Position numbers and translations under genes: made by a program. A stretch of 64,000 bases of DNA from DATFQE01 sp963733845 (lineage in GTDB: Bacteria > Actinomycetota > Thermoleophilia > Gaiellales > Gaiellaceae): assembly GCA_963733845.1 (NCBI GenBank), contig CAVTEM010000011.1:1-64000 (forward strand), written 5' to 3'. Positions within the stretch are counted from its first letter, which is position 1. Every line of letters starts with the position of its first letter. The notes beneath the pieces were generated by a model. That model was not told where the DNA came from. It was given only the letters and a program-made list of their open reading frames with translations, and made no database searches. Below are positions 1 to 6,216 of this stretch, one piece after another.

Positions 1-41
1 TCATAACCCGGAGGTCGCAGGTTCAAATCCTGCCCCCGCTA
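1..41 (+). tRNA. tRNA-fMet(CAT), 3' half only
   Basis: The window opens inside a tRNA. Bases 2-4 are the CAT anticodon, 7-11 the 3' side of the anticodon stem (CCCGG), 17-33 a complete T arm with a TTCAAAT loop, 34-40 the 3' acceptor strand and 41 the discriminator A. The CCC implies three consecutive G:C pairs in the anticodon stem, the hallmark of initiator tRNA; elongator Met and the CAT-anticodon tRNA-Ile2 normally lack it. The 5' half lies outside the window. CCA is not encoded. Confidence 0.88.
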
Positions 42-45
42 CTCA

Positions 46-71
46 AAAGGCCCGCTTTTGCGGGCCTTTTT
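46..71 (+). terminator. Rho-independent terminator of the tRNA
   Basis: A perfect GC-rich hairpin (GGCCCGC, TTTT loop, GCGGGCC) is followed by a run of five T. It starts a few bases after the tRNA discriminator base, so it most likely ends the tRNA transcript. Confidence 0.9.
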
Positions 72-188
72 GTCGCAGGTTGAAAGCGTGGTCAGGATCG
101 GACAGACGCCTGACCGACTTGCTGTGAGCCTCAGGCGTTCAGGCGGCTACCGGCGTCGACGGGCTACGCGGCTTGCGAGACTCCATCG

Positions 189-575
189 GTGACCGACGTA
201 TCGACTCACCTCATGTTTCAGGACGGCTCCGCCCGCGAGGCCGTCGAGCGATACGTCGAGCTGATTCCCGGCTCGACGATCACCAAGGTGACGGGTCCGG
301 ACGGCCCCGGTCAAACGATCCGGTTCACGCTGGCGAACCGGCCCTTCATCGCCTTCAACAGTCCGATAGACCACGACTTCGGCTTCACGCCGTCGATGTC
401 GATCTTCGTGACGTGTGACACGGCAGACGAGGTCGACGAACTGTTCGGCAAGCTGAGCACCGACGGAGGGGTGTTGATGCCGCTCGACGACTACGGATTC
501 AGCCCACACTTCGGCTGGTGCACGGACCGTCACGGCGTCTCGTGGCAGGTTGGATGCTCCGCCGAAGCTCGCTGA
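189..575 (+). CDS. VOC-superfamily protein (PhnB/glyoxalase-like)
   Basis: A 128-aa single-domain protein of the vicinal oxygen chelate fold, PhnB / '3-demethylubiquinone methyltransferase-like' subgroup. The N-terminal MFQDGSAREAVERYVELIPGS matches the 'low-quality peptide plus F-x-G-xA-xEA-xxFY' start of that subgroup, and the C-terminal FGWCTDRHGVSWQV matches its conserved D-x-x-G-v-x-W-q ending. Length is typical. These proteins are usually metal-binding dimers of unknown substrate, so no reaction can be assigned. The reading frame opens with GTG/ATG-type candidates close together; 189 gives the normal family start. It is convergent with the reductase gene that ends at 605, with only about 30 bp between them. 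Confidence 0.8.
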   Translation: MTDVSTHLMFQDGSAREAVERYVELIPGSTITKVTGPDGPGQTIRFTLANRPFIAFNSPIDHDFGFTPSMSIFVTCDTADEVDELFGKLSTDGGVLMPLDDYGFSPHFGWCTDRHGVSWQVGCSAEAR

Positions 576-604
576 GTAGCCGAGGCACGTGGTTCCGAGC
601 AGGT

Positions 605-1204
605 CTACGACGTTTGCACGGGATAGCGCAGATGCGTGACACCCACACCGGCGACGACTGTCGGATTCCCGAGGACGGCCGGTGTGTTCGCGAGGTGGTC
701 GAACAGCCGCACTCCTGCGCCTAGCAACACGGCAGCCAGATCGATGTGGATCTCGTCGAGCAGCCCGGCGTCCAGGCACTGCTGGATCGTTTGGGCGCCG
801 TGCACCCCCACGGATTTCGGGTCGGCAGCCGATTTCGCTCGAGCAACGGCGCTTTCGATGCCGTCGGTGACGAACTGGACTGTCGAGCCGGGCCGTGGCC
901 AGCCGTCGGGCACGTCGTGGGTGGCGACGAAAGCGGGAATATCCCACGGGTGCTGGCCGCCCCAGCCGTCGGCGCGCTCGAACGTGCGCCGACCGGTGAG
1001 CATGGCGCCGACCTCAGCCATCAAGCCCCTCACGTGGTCGGCGCTCGGCGCCGAGACGCGGAAGGTCATGTCCGAACTCGTGCTCGGCATGGAGACCTCG
1101 ATGTCGCCCGAGAAGTACCAGTCGAAAACTTCGGCGACCCCGTCGTTCGCGTCGGCGACGTACCCGTCGAGAGACATCGACATGATTGCGACCACCTTGG
1201 TCAT
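605..1204 (-). CDS. Dihydrofolate reductase-family protein (RibD C-terminal fold), copy 1
   Basis: A 199-aa protein of the RibD C-terminal / bacterial DHFR-like family, expected to be an NADPH-dependent reductase of unknown substrate. The N-terminus (MTKVVAIMSMSLDGYVA) carries the family signature 'mSlDGfva'. A central TGRRTFE matches 'GRrTyE', and GVHGAQTIQQCLDAGLLDEIHIDLAAV matches the 'hGg-x-l-x-q-x-Ll-DEl-x-l-x-x-P' block. An AAAGGAG ribosome site sits about 6 bases before the ATG. A second family member lies immediately upstream on the same strand (1311-1964). Both genes are preceded by near-identical leaders, so this looks like a tandem duplication of leader plus gene. Confidence 0.85.
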   Translation of the reverse strand: MTKVVAIMSMSLDGYVADANDGVAEVFDWYFSGDIEVSMPSTSSDMTFRVSAPSADHVRGLMAEVGAMLTGRRTFERADGWGGQHPWDIPAFVATHDVPDGWPRPGSTVQFVTDGIESAVARAKSAADPKSVGVHGAQTIQQCLDAGLLDEIHIDLAAVLLGAGVRLFDHLANTPAVLGNPTVVAGVGVTHLRYPVQTS

Positions 1205-1225
1205 GGTGCAGCTCCTTTCGCCTCA

Positions 1226-1305
1226 TCTCTCGTCGCCGTCTTTCTCGTGCTGACCGCGCCGAGGCGGGGATCTCATCGGTCGCAGGAGAGTTCGTCCGGC
1301 CGCCG
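1226..1305 (-). repeat. Duplicated leader, copy A
   Basis: About 80 bp upstream of reductase copy 1 closely match 1974-2053 upstream of copy 2. On the plus strand the shared core includes CTGACCGC(G/A)CCGAGGCG and CTCATCGGTCGCAG. On the transcribed strand both read CTGCGACCGATGAG about 75 bases before the start codon. The leader is conserved although the two proteins have diverged, which suggests selection on a promoter or regulatory element. Confidence 0.7.
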
Positions 1306-1310
1306 CGGGG

Positions 1311-1964
1311 TCATTCGCCGTCATGGTCGGCGGTGGCGGGTGCATAGTGCGGGCGTCCGGCGGGCCGATAGACCTGGATCGTTACGCCCTTCGAGTCGGC
1401 TCGCGAGTCGACCAGGTCTAGCGCAATGTCCGGGCCGGCGTCGGGGAACAGCCGTGTGCCCTGGCCGAGGACCACGGGGACGATGAGCAGGTTGATCTCG
1501 TCGACGAGGTCGTTTTCGAGCAGCCAACGGATCAGGGCACCGCTGCCGTGCACCTGCAGCTCGCCTCCCGGCTTGGCTTTCAGCTCGCCGATGGCAGCCG
1601 CGAGGTCACCGGAGAGGTGGGTCGTGTTCGCCCAGCGCGGTTCGGTGAGCGTGGTCGATGCGAGGTACTTTGGCTTCGTGTTCAAGGCAGCTGCGATCGG
1701 GTGGGTGCCCGGATCTTCCGCCGCGGCGCGAGCCCGCCCCTCCGCGCCCCAGTAGCCGGCGAAGAGCTCGTAGGTCCGCCGGCCGAACAGGAACGCGTCG
1801 GCGCGCTGGTAGGTCTGGTTGATGAACGCCATGGTCTCGGTGTCGAACACTCCCATCGCCCATCCGCCGCGCTCGAATCCGCTCCTGCGGTCCTCATCCG
1901 ACGCTGCGCCGTTTCCCTGCATCACTCCATCGACGGTGACTTGCGTCATGGTGGTCAGTTTCAT
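1311..1964 (-). CDS. Dihydrofolate reductase-family protein (RibD C-terminal fold), copy 2
   Basis: A 217-aa member of the same RibD-type reductase family as 605-1204. The start (MKLTTMTQVTVDGVMQGNG) is the family 'vSlDGvmq' motif. FGRRTYELFAGYWG is the nucleotide-site helix, LQVHGSGALIRWLLENDLVDEINLLI the conserved C-terminal block and VLGQGTRLFPD the closing strand. The frame stays open to 2282, but that extension has no family similarity. ATG 1964 is preceded by GAAAGGG and gives the normal length, so it was chosen. Its stop lies at the end of the leader of copy 1, so the genes probably have separate, similar promoters. Confidence 0.85.
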   Translation of the reverse strand: MKLTTMTQVTVDGVMQGNGAASDEDRRSGFERGGWAMGVFDTETMAFINQTYQRADAFLFGRRTYELFAGYWGAEGRARAAAEDPGTHPIAAALNTKPKYLASTTLTEPRWANTTHLSGDLAAAIGELKAKPGGELQVHGSGALIRWLLENDLVDEINLLIVPVVLGQGTRLFPDAGPDIALDLVDSRADSKGVTIQVYRPAGRPHYAPATADHDGE

Positions 1965-1973
1965 GGGTTCGCC

Positions 1974-2053
1974 CTTTCTCTCGTGGCGGTCTTTCTGGTT
2001 CTGACCGCACCGAGGCGCGGAGCTCATCGGTCGCAGCAGAGTCCGTGCGGCGG
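1974..2053 (-). repeat. Duplicated leader, copy B
   Basis: The partner of the repeat at 1226-1305, located just upstream of reductase copy 2. The most conserved stretch (CTCATCGGTCGCAG on the plus strand) is at the distal end, where a promoter would be expected. No ribosome site or start codon lies inside the conserved core. Confidence 0.7.
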
Positions 2054-2157
2054 AATCGAGCCTGAGGATCGGGAATACAGCGGACTGGGCCGCTGGGTTA
2101 GCGGTGCCGGCGGTACTGCAGCTCGACGATCCCGCTTCTGGAGGCGGTGCTGGGATC

Positions 2158-2655
2158 TCACCGGAGAAGCCGGAAGTAGCGCGCGATCGGGAGCAGGGTG
2201 AAACCGGCGGCTTCGTAGACCGCCCGCGCGGGTGCGTGCCCGGGATCTCCGCCGGTCTCCACGACCGCGATGTCCATGCCACACCGCTGCATGTGTTCGG
2301 TCGCGTACTCCGTGAGACGGGAACCGACCCCGCGCCGCTGGTAGTCCGGGTCGACGCCGATGATGTCGATGACGCCCATTCGCTCCTGGAATGCGTTGAG
2401 GGCGATCGAGACGAACCCGACGGGATGTCCGTCGGCGACGGCGACGAAGACGTCCCGCTTGTCGTTCAGGCAGCCTGTTCGGACAACCTCCGCCTGGTCA
2501 ACCTGCCAGTCCGGGTGCAGCCGAAGGAACATCTCTTCGCCCAGAACCTTCCGAACAGCGTCGAAGACCGGGACCCATGCGCGAATTGAGAAGGCGACGA
2601 CCGCGTCGAGGTCGCCCTCACGAAACTCACGGATCTGAATCGCGTGGTCGTTCAC
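2158..2655 (-). CDS. GNAT-family N-acetyltransferase
   Basis: About 165 aa with the complete GNAT fold. The acceptor-side strand includes IQIREFREGDLDAVV. Strand 4 is DIIGVDPDYQRRGVGSRL, containing the acetyl-CoA pyrophosphate loop Q-R-R-G-V-G. The C-terminal part is ARAVYEAAGFTLLPI, matching the family 'A-x-x-lYek-x-GF' motif. The reaction is acetyl transfer from acetyl-CoA to an amine or hydroxyl; the acceptor cannot be read from sequence. GTG 2655 gives the usual length. An upstream GTG at 2703 would add 16 unmatched residues. No operon partner is evident. Confidence 0.8.
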   Translation of the reverse strand: MNDHAIQIREFREGDLDAVVAFSIRAWVPVFDAVRKVLGEEMFLRLHPDWQVDQAEVVRTGCLNDKRDVFVAVADGHPVGFVSIALNAFQERMGVIDIIGVDPDYQRRGVGSRLTEYATEHMQRCGMDIAVVETGGDPGHAPARAVYEAAGFTLLPIARYFRLLR

Positions 2656-2751
2656 GTTCCGGAGCCAGCTTCGGCCGAATTGATGGGCGCGGGAGGATGC
2701 CACGCCGCCCGGCCGACGTCTACAACGGCCGCCTCGCGGGCCCAGCCGCGG

Positions 2752-3037
2752 TCAAGACGCCGGGAGATAGGTGAGAAGGACTACTCCGGAGTCGAACCAC
2801 TTCACGTCGTCGAGTTCCATCCGGGACGGTTCCCCTTTCGCCGAGCACGTGGACGTTTCCCTCGTCCCAGACGAGCGAGTTCAGGTAGACCTCGTACTCG
2901 TTGATCAGGCCCTTTCTCGGCGAGGGCGTATGCGAACTCGCCGCTCCCGTGCATGAAGAGGTCACCGTCGATCTCGTCCTTCAGCTTTGGGATCGAGTCT
3001 TCGAGGTTTCCCTCGAGCAAGGAGATAGGCCCGGTCG
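2752..3037 (-). pseudogene. RibD-type reductase remnant, C-terminal half
   Basis: Minus-strand fragments spell the C-terminal half of a RibD/DHFR-family reductase: LLEGNLEDSIPKLKDEIDGD, then FMHGSGEFAYALAEKG, then LINEYEVYLNSLVWDEGN, and finally MELDDVKWFDSGVVLLTYLP ending at a TGA at 2752-2754. Joining the pieces needs two +1 shifts (near 2915 and 2845), and the N-terminal half is absent. The missing half of a very similar gene lies 5.8 kb away at 8834-9030 in the same orientation. The two share about 43 bp with only a few mismatches where they would meet. Truncation makes a functional product unlikely even if the frameshifts are sequencing errors. Confidence 0.75.
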
Positions 3038-4372
3038 TCACTCGATTGCTTCGAGGATCTCCCACTGATCGGGAACGCCCTTCAGCGTGTGAGAGCCGCG
3101 TTCGACGAACGTGAGGCCCGAGCCCGTGACGAGGTCCCTCACCGTCCGCGACACGAGGACTTCGCCCGCTCCGGCCAGCGCGAGCACGCGAGCGGCGATA
3201 TGGACTCCGATGCCGGCGATCCCTTCGCTGCGTCGCTCTACCTCACCCGTATGGAGACCGGCACGCATCTCCAGGCCGAGCATTCGCAGGCGCTCTCGGA
3301 GCGCGAATGCGCAGCGTACGGCGCGCGCCGGTCCCTCGAAGCTTGCGAGCAGCCCGTCACCGGCGAAGTCAGCGATGGCTCCGCCGAAGCGCACGACCTC
3401 GGTCTCGGCCAGCTCGTCGTGCCTCTCGAGCAGCTCCCGCCACCGCGCGTCGCCCAACTCGACCGCCCGTGGGGTGGAGTCGACGATGTCCGTGAACAGC
3501 ACGGTGGCGAGGACCCGGTTGGTGGCGTGGGCCGGCCGGGATCCCGTGAGGAACTCCTCCACCTCGTCGATGAGGACGTCGATATCTCCAACCGCGAGCC
3601 CGTAGTCGGCGCCGGGTACGGCGACGAACTTCGTGCCCTCGATGTGATCCGCGACGTAGCGTCCCTGGTCGACCGTGACGATCGGGTTGTCTTGGCGATG
3701 GACGACGAGCGTCGGCACCTTGATCGCCGGCAGGACATCCCGAACGTCGAGCTCGAAGAGCATGCGCATGACAGCGGCGGCTGTCGCCGGGCTTGCGGAG
3801 AGGCGGAGGAAGCGCCCCCAGGCCTCCAGCGCAACGGCATCCCCGGCGAGGCTCGGGTTGATTGCCGCTATCACGTCGCCGCGACCCCACGTCTGCTCGA
3901 CCATCGAGACGAGGCGCTCCCGCACTTCTGGCGGTGCGCCGACCTCGTATCCCGGCGCCGCCGAGACGCGGGCGGTCGCGTTCAACAGGACGAGTGCGTT
4001 CGTTCGCTCGGGATACGTCGCGGCGAAGAGCTCCGCCATCGGCGAGGCCTCGCCGGCGCCGATGATCGCTGCTCGCTCGAGGCCGACCGCGTCCATCACC
4101 GCCGACACGTCGTCCATCCAGTCCTCGAGCGCGGGTAGCTCCTTGGACGGGATCGGATCGGACAAGCCGGTCCCGTACTTGTCGAACGAGATCAGCCGGC
4201 TGAACGAGGAGAGGCGGCGCAAGTAGTGCGCATAGCCGGGCAAGTCCCACCGGGCCTCGACATGGCTGAACCAGGTGGAGACGAGCACGATGTCGAGCGT
4301 GTTTCCCTCGCCGACGATCTGGTACGCGATGTGCGCGTCGCCCTTTCTCGCGTAGTGCGTCTGTGGCACCAC
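3038..4372 (-). CDS. Class III adenylate/guanylate cyclase with N-terminal alpha/beta-hydrolase domain
   Basis: A 444-aa protein with two domains: alpha/beta-hydrolase fold (about 1-275) and a class III nucleotide cyclase (about 285-440). Cyclase features are VLFTDIVDST (first metal Asp), FAGDGLLASF (second metal Asp), MRAGLHTGEVE and GIGVHIAARVL. In the last motif the usual Asn of the transition-state pair is His while the Arg is kept. Similar substitutions occur in this actinobacterial family, so activity is plausible but unproven. In the hydrolase domain the nucleophile elbow reads GAGEAS instead of G-x-S-x-G, so the catalytic Ser is absent. The domain is more likely a sensor than an esterase. 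A cNMP-binding protein at 39088 is a possible receiver elsewhere in the window. Confidence 0.88.
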   Translation of the reverse strand: MVPQTHYARKGDAHIAYQIVGEGNTLDIVLVSTWFSHVEARWDLPGYAHYLRRLSSFSRLISFDKYGTGLSDPIPSKELPALEDWMDDVSAVMDAVGLERAAIIGAGEASPMAELFAATYPERTNALVLLNATARVSAAPGYEVGAPPEVRERLVSMVEQTWGRGDVIAAINPSLAGDAVALEAWGRFLRLSASPATAAAVMRMLFELDVRDVLPAIKVPTLVVHRQDNPIVTVDQGRYVADHIEGTKFVAVPGADYGLAVGDIDVLIDEVEEFLTGSRPAHATNRVLATVLFTDIVDSTPRAVELGDARWRELLERHDELAETEVVRFGGAIADFAGDGLLASFEGPARAVRCAFALRERLRMLGLEMRAGLHTGEVERRSEGIAGIGVHIAARVLALAGAGEVLVSRTVRDLVTGSGLTFVERGSHTLKGVPDQWEILEAIE

Positions 4373-4537
4373 TCCAAGACGATATGCGCCGCAGCTCGGC
4401 TCACGCCAAGTCGTTCACACTCGACGCGCGAAGGTGACCTCCGGCGCAGCCGACCCGCAGGACGCTCGCGGGTTCAACCGGCGCGGCTGACCGGCGGTAT
4501 GCTCGGCTGACCGTCCGGTTTCCAGACAGGAGGGACG

Positions 4538-4930
4538 TTGTCGAGCACGATCCTCGTCGTCGACAGTTCCGATATCCGCGAGGGGAAGCTCGAGGAGGTG
4601 AAGGCGGGGATCGAGGATCTCGTCGCGTTCGTCGAGGCGAACGAGGCCGAGCCGCTCTTGTATGACATTTACTTCGACGAGGCGGGCAGCCTGATGACGG
4701 TCGTCCAGATCCATCCGGACGCGACGTCGCTCGAGCGCCACCTGACGGTGGCCGGCCCCGTCTTCCGCAAATTCGCCGACTTGCTGACGCTCGGGAGGGT
4801 CGACGTCTACGGCAGGCCGAGCGAAACCGCGCTCGAGCAGATGCGCGGGAAGGCGCAGTTGCTGGGGGACGCACCTGTCTTTGTTCACGAGCTTCACTCG
4901 GGCTTCCGCCGCTTCGGGGCCGACAGTTAG
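4538..4930 (+). CDS. Small conserved protein, possible ferredoxin-like (ABM-type) fold
   Basis: A 130-aa soluble protein starting at TTG 4538, justified by a strong AGGAGGG ribosome site 3-4 bases upstream. No motif names a function. Its pattern (strand TILVVDSSDI, helix KLEEVKAGIEDLVAFVEANE, strands PLLYDIYFDEAGSLMTVVQI, helix SLERHLTVAGPVFRKF) resembles the dimeric ferredoxin-like fold of antibiotic-biosynthesis monooxygenase relatives. That is an inference from secondary structure only. It is divergent from the cyclase gene and has no obvious partner. Confidence 0.65.
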   Translation: MSSTILVVDSSDIREGKLEEVKAGIEDLVAFVEANEAEPLLYDIYFDEAGSLMTVVQIHPDATSLERHLTVAGPVFRKFADLLTLGRVDVYGRPSETALEQMRGKAQLLGDAPVFVHELHSGFRRFGADS

Positions 4931-5020
4931 TGCCTGCCACTCAAACTAGGCCGCAGCGACCGCTTCGGCTCGTCCGCCTGATTGCGAGGAGGCGATCGAA
5001 GCCGGTCGCCGCGAACGCAG

Positions 5021-5422
5021 TCATCGTCGTCTGCGGCCCGACGAGGAGGAGCAGCTGGCCTCCCTGCGCATGCCGGCGTCGGCTTCGATCACGACATACG
5101 AGCCGCTCTCGGCCACGACCACACCGTGGCCGAGAGACTCGTGCCCGGCCTTGACCAGAGACCGCGGCCCGCTCAGCACGTCCTCGTAGACCTTGGCGGG
5201 CACCTCGACGCGCTCAAGGCAGTTGCTGGCTCCGCACTCGCAGAAGACCTCGAAGTTGTCGGCGAAAGCCGCGAAGGCTGCGTTGACCTCCCGAATCCGC
5301 TGGTTGACCGCACGATAGAAGGAAAAACGCCTGTCGAGGCCTGGGGCGCTGAACGGATCGTCGGCCGTTTGCACGCTCACGACTTCGGGCGGAGCGGTGT
5401 TGTTGATCTGTTCATTTCTCAT
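5021..5422 (-). CDS. Conserved small Cys-containing protein of unknown function
   Basis: About 133 aa. The core reads NQRIREVNAAFAAFADNFEV, then FCECGASNCLERVEVPAKVY, then a PRSLVKAGHESLGHGVVVAE-like region and SYVVIEA. This matches a small protein type I recall in Actinobacteria, with a conserved C-E-C-x4-C cluster and a PGHE-like motif, but without a described function. The cysteines could bind a metal or form disulfides. A polar, Ser/Arg-rich tail follows. ATG 5422 is preferred over GTG 5425. It is transcribed away from the MerR operon, and the 130-bp intergenic repeats lie between the two. Confidence 0.6.
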   Translation of the reverse strand: MRNEQINNTAPPEVVSVQTADDPFSAPGLDRRFSFYRAVNQRIREVNAAFAAFADNFEVFCECGASNCLERVEVPAKVYEDVLSGPRSLVKAGHESLGHGVVVAESGSYVVIEADAGMRREASCSSSSGRRRR

Positions 5423-5448
5423 CACGATGCCCGACCTTAGCTCATTTC

Positions 5449-5544
5449 TGATGAAGTATTCGGTCCGCGATGAGGTATTTGATGAGGTAATGACTTACTT
5501 CTGAGTAGAGATTCCACTGGCTATCGAGATACTGAGGAAGTAAG
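5449..5544. promoter_or_regulatory. Repeat-rich control region between 5021 gene and MerR-KaiC operon
   Basis: This AT-rich island carries three imperfect direct repeats of (T/C)GATGA(A/G)GTA(T/A)T at 5449, 5468 and 5480. It also holds an 8-bp inverted repeat CTTACTTC (5494-5501) / GAAGTAAG (5537-5544), the latter overlapping the likely ribosome-site area of the MerR gene (start 5554). The composition differs sharply from the GC-rich surroundings. By location these are candidate operators for the MerR-type product, with the inverted repeat placed for autoregulation. Confidence 0.55.
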
Positions 5545-5553
5545 CTGGTCGTC

Positions 5554-6216
5554 ATGCCGCACGGCGATCTTCCGATTTACAGCATTGGCGCCGTTGAGCG
5601 CATGCTCGACATTCCGGCCGCGACGATCCGTAACTGGGAGGAGCGTTATGGGCTCGTGAAGCCCCAACGCAGCGATGGTGGCCACCGGCTCTACACCCGC
5701 GCACAGGTCGAGCAGCTCCGCTTCGTCATGGAGGGACTCGATCGAGGGCTACAGCCTGCCGAGGCCCATCGCCTGCTCGGTGAGCAGCTCGAGGGCGGTA
5801 GCGGCTACCGCTCAGCGGATGAGAGGGAGCAGGCGCCTCGCCTCTTGATCTTGCTCGCCGAGCGTGATCCGTACGCGGCAGAGTTCGCCGAGTTCTTCCT
5901 CCAGACCGAGGGCTACGAGGTTGTTCTCGCCCTCGATACCGACGACGCAGCGCGCAAGTTCGAGCAACTCTTGCCCCAGCTCGCAGTGATCGAGCTGCTC
6001 ATCTCCGGCGGAACGGGCGCCCATCTGTGCCAGCGTCTGAAGGAAGCCGGAGTGCCTGCGTGCCTGGTGATCTCAACGCTCGACGCGAGCGACCAGGCGC
6101 TTGCAGCGGGCGCGGACGCCTTTCTGCGGAAGCCGCTCGATCCGCTGCAGTTCGTCTCGACTGTCAAGGACTTGCTCGGGAAGAGCGCCTTCCTGCAAGG
6201 CGCGACGTCGCGATGA
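5554..6216 (+). CDS. MerR-type regulator fused to a pseudo-receiver domain
   Basis: 220 aa. Residues 7-75 are a MerR winged helix: IYSIGAVERMLDIPAATIRN, then W-E-x-R-Y-G-L-x-x-P, and GGHRLYTRAQVEQLRF. Residues 96-215 fold like a response-regulator receiver: acidic pair E103/D105, switch Ser/Thr 174-175 and K193-P194 (LRKPLD) are all present. The phosphoacceptor position is Glu147 (VIELLISGG) instead of Asp. A Glu there often mimics the phosphorylated state, so the domain is probably a signal-independent or ligand/protein-binding pseudo-receiver. It lacks the cobalamin-binding motif of CarH/LitR relatives. It overlaps the KaiC-like gene by ATGA, so the two are co-translated. The MerR half probably binds the upstream repeats. 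Confidence 0.88.
   Translation: MPHGDLPIYSIGAVERMLDIPAATIRNWEERYGLVKPQRSDGGHRLYTRAQVEQLRFVMEGLDRGLQPAEAHRLLGEQLEGGSGYRSADEREQAPRLLILLAERDPYAAEFAEFFLQTEGYEVVLALDTDDAARKFEQLLPQLAVIELLISGGTGAHLCQRLKEAGVPACLVISTLDASDQALAAGADAFLRKPLDPLQFVSTVKDLLGKSAFLQGATSR

Noticed and set aside
1..200. Possible integration site at the tRNA gene.
   Set aside because: No integrase, direct repeat of the tRNA end, or phage gene was seen downstream.
5554..6216. B12-dependent light sensor (CarH/LitR).
   Set aside because: The C-terminal half lacks the cobalamin E/D-x-H-x-x-G motif and has receiver-domain residues instead.
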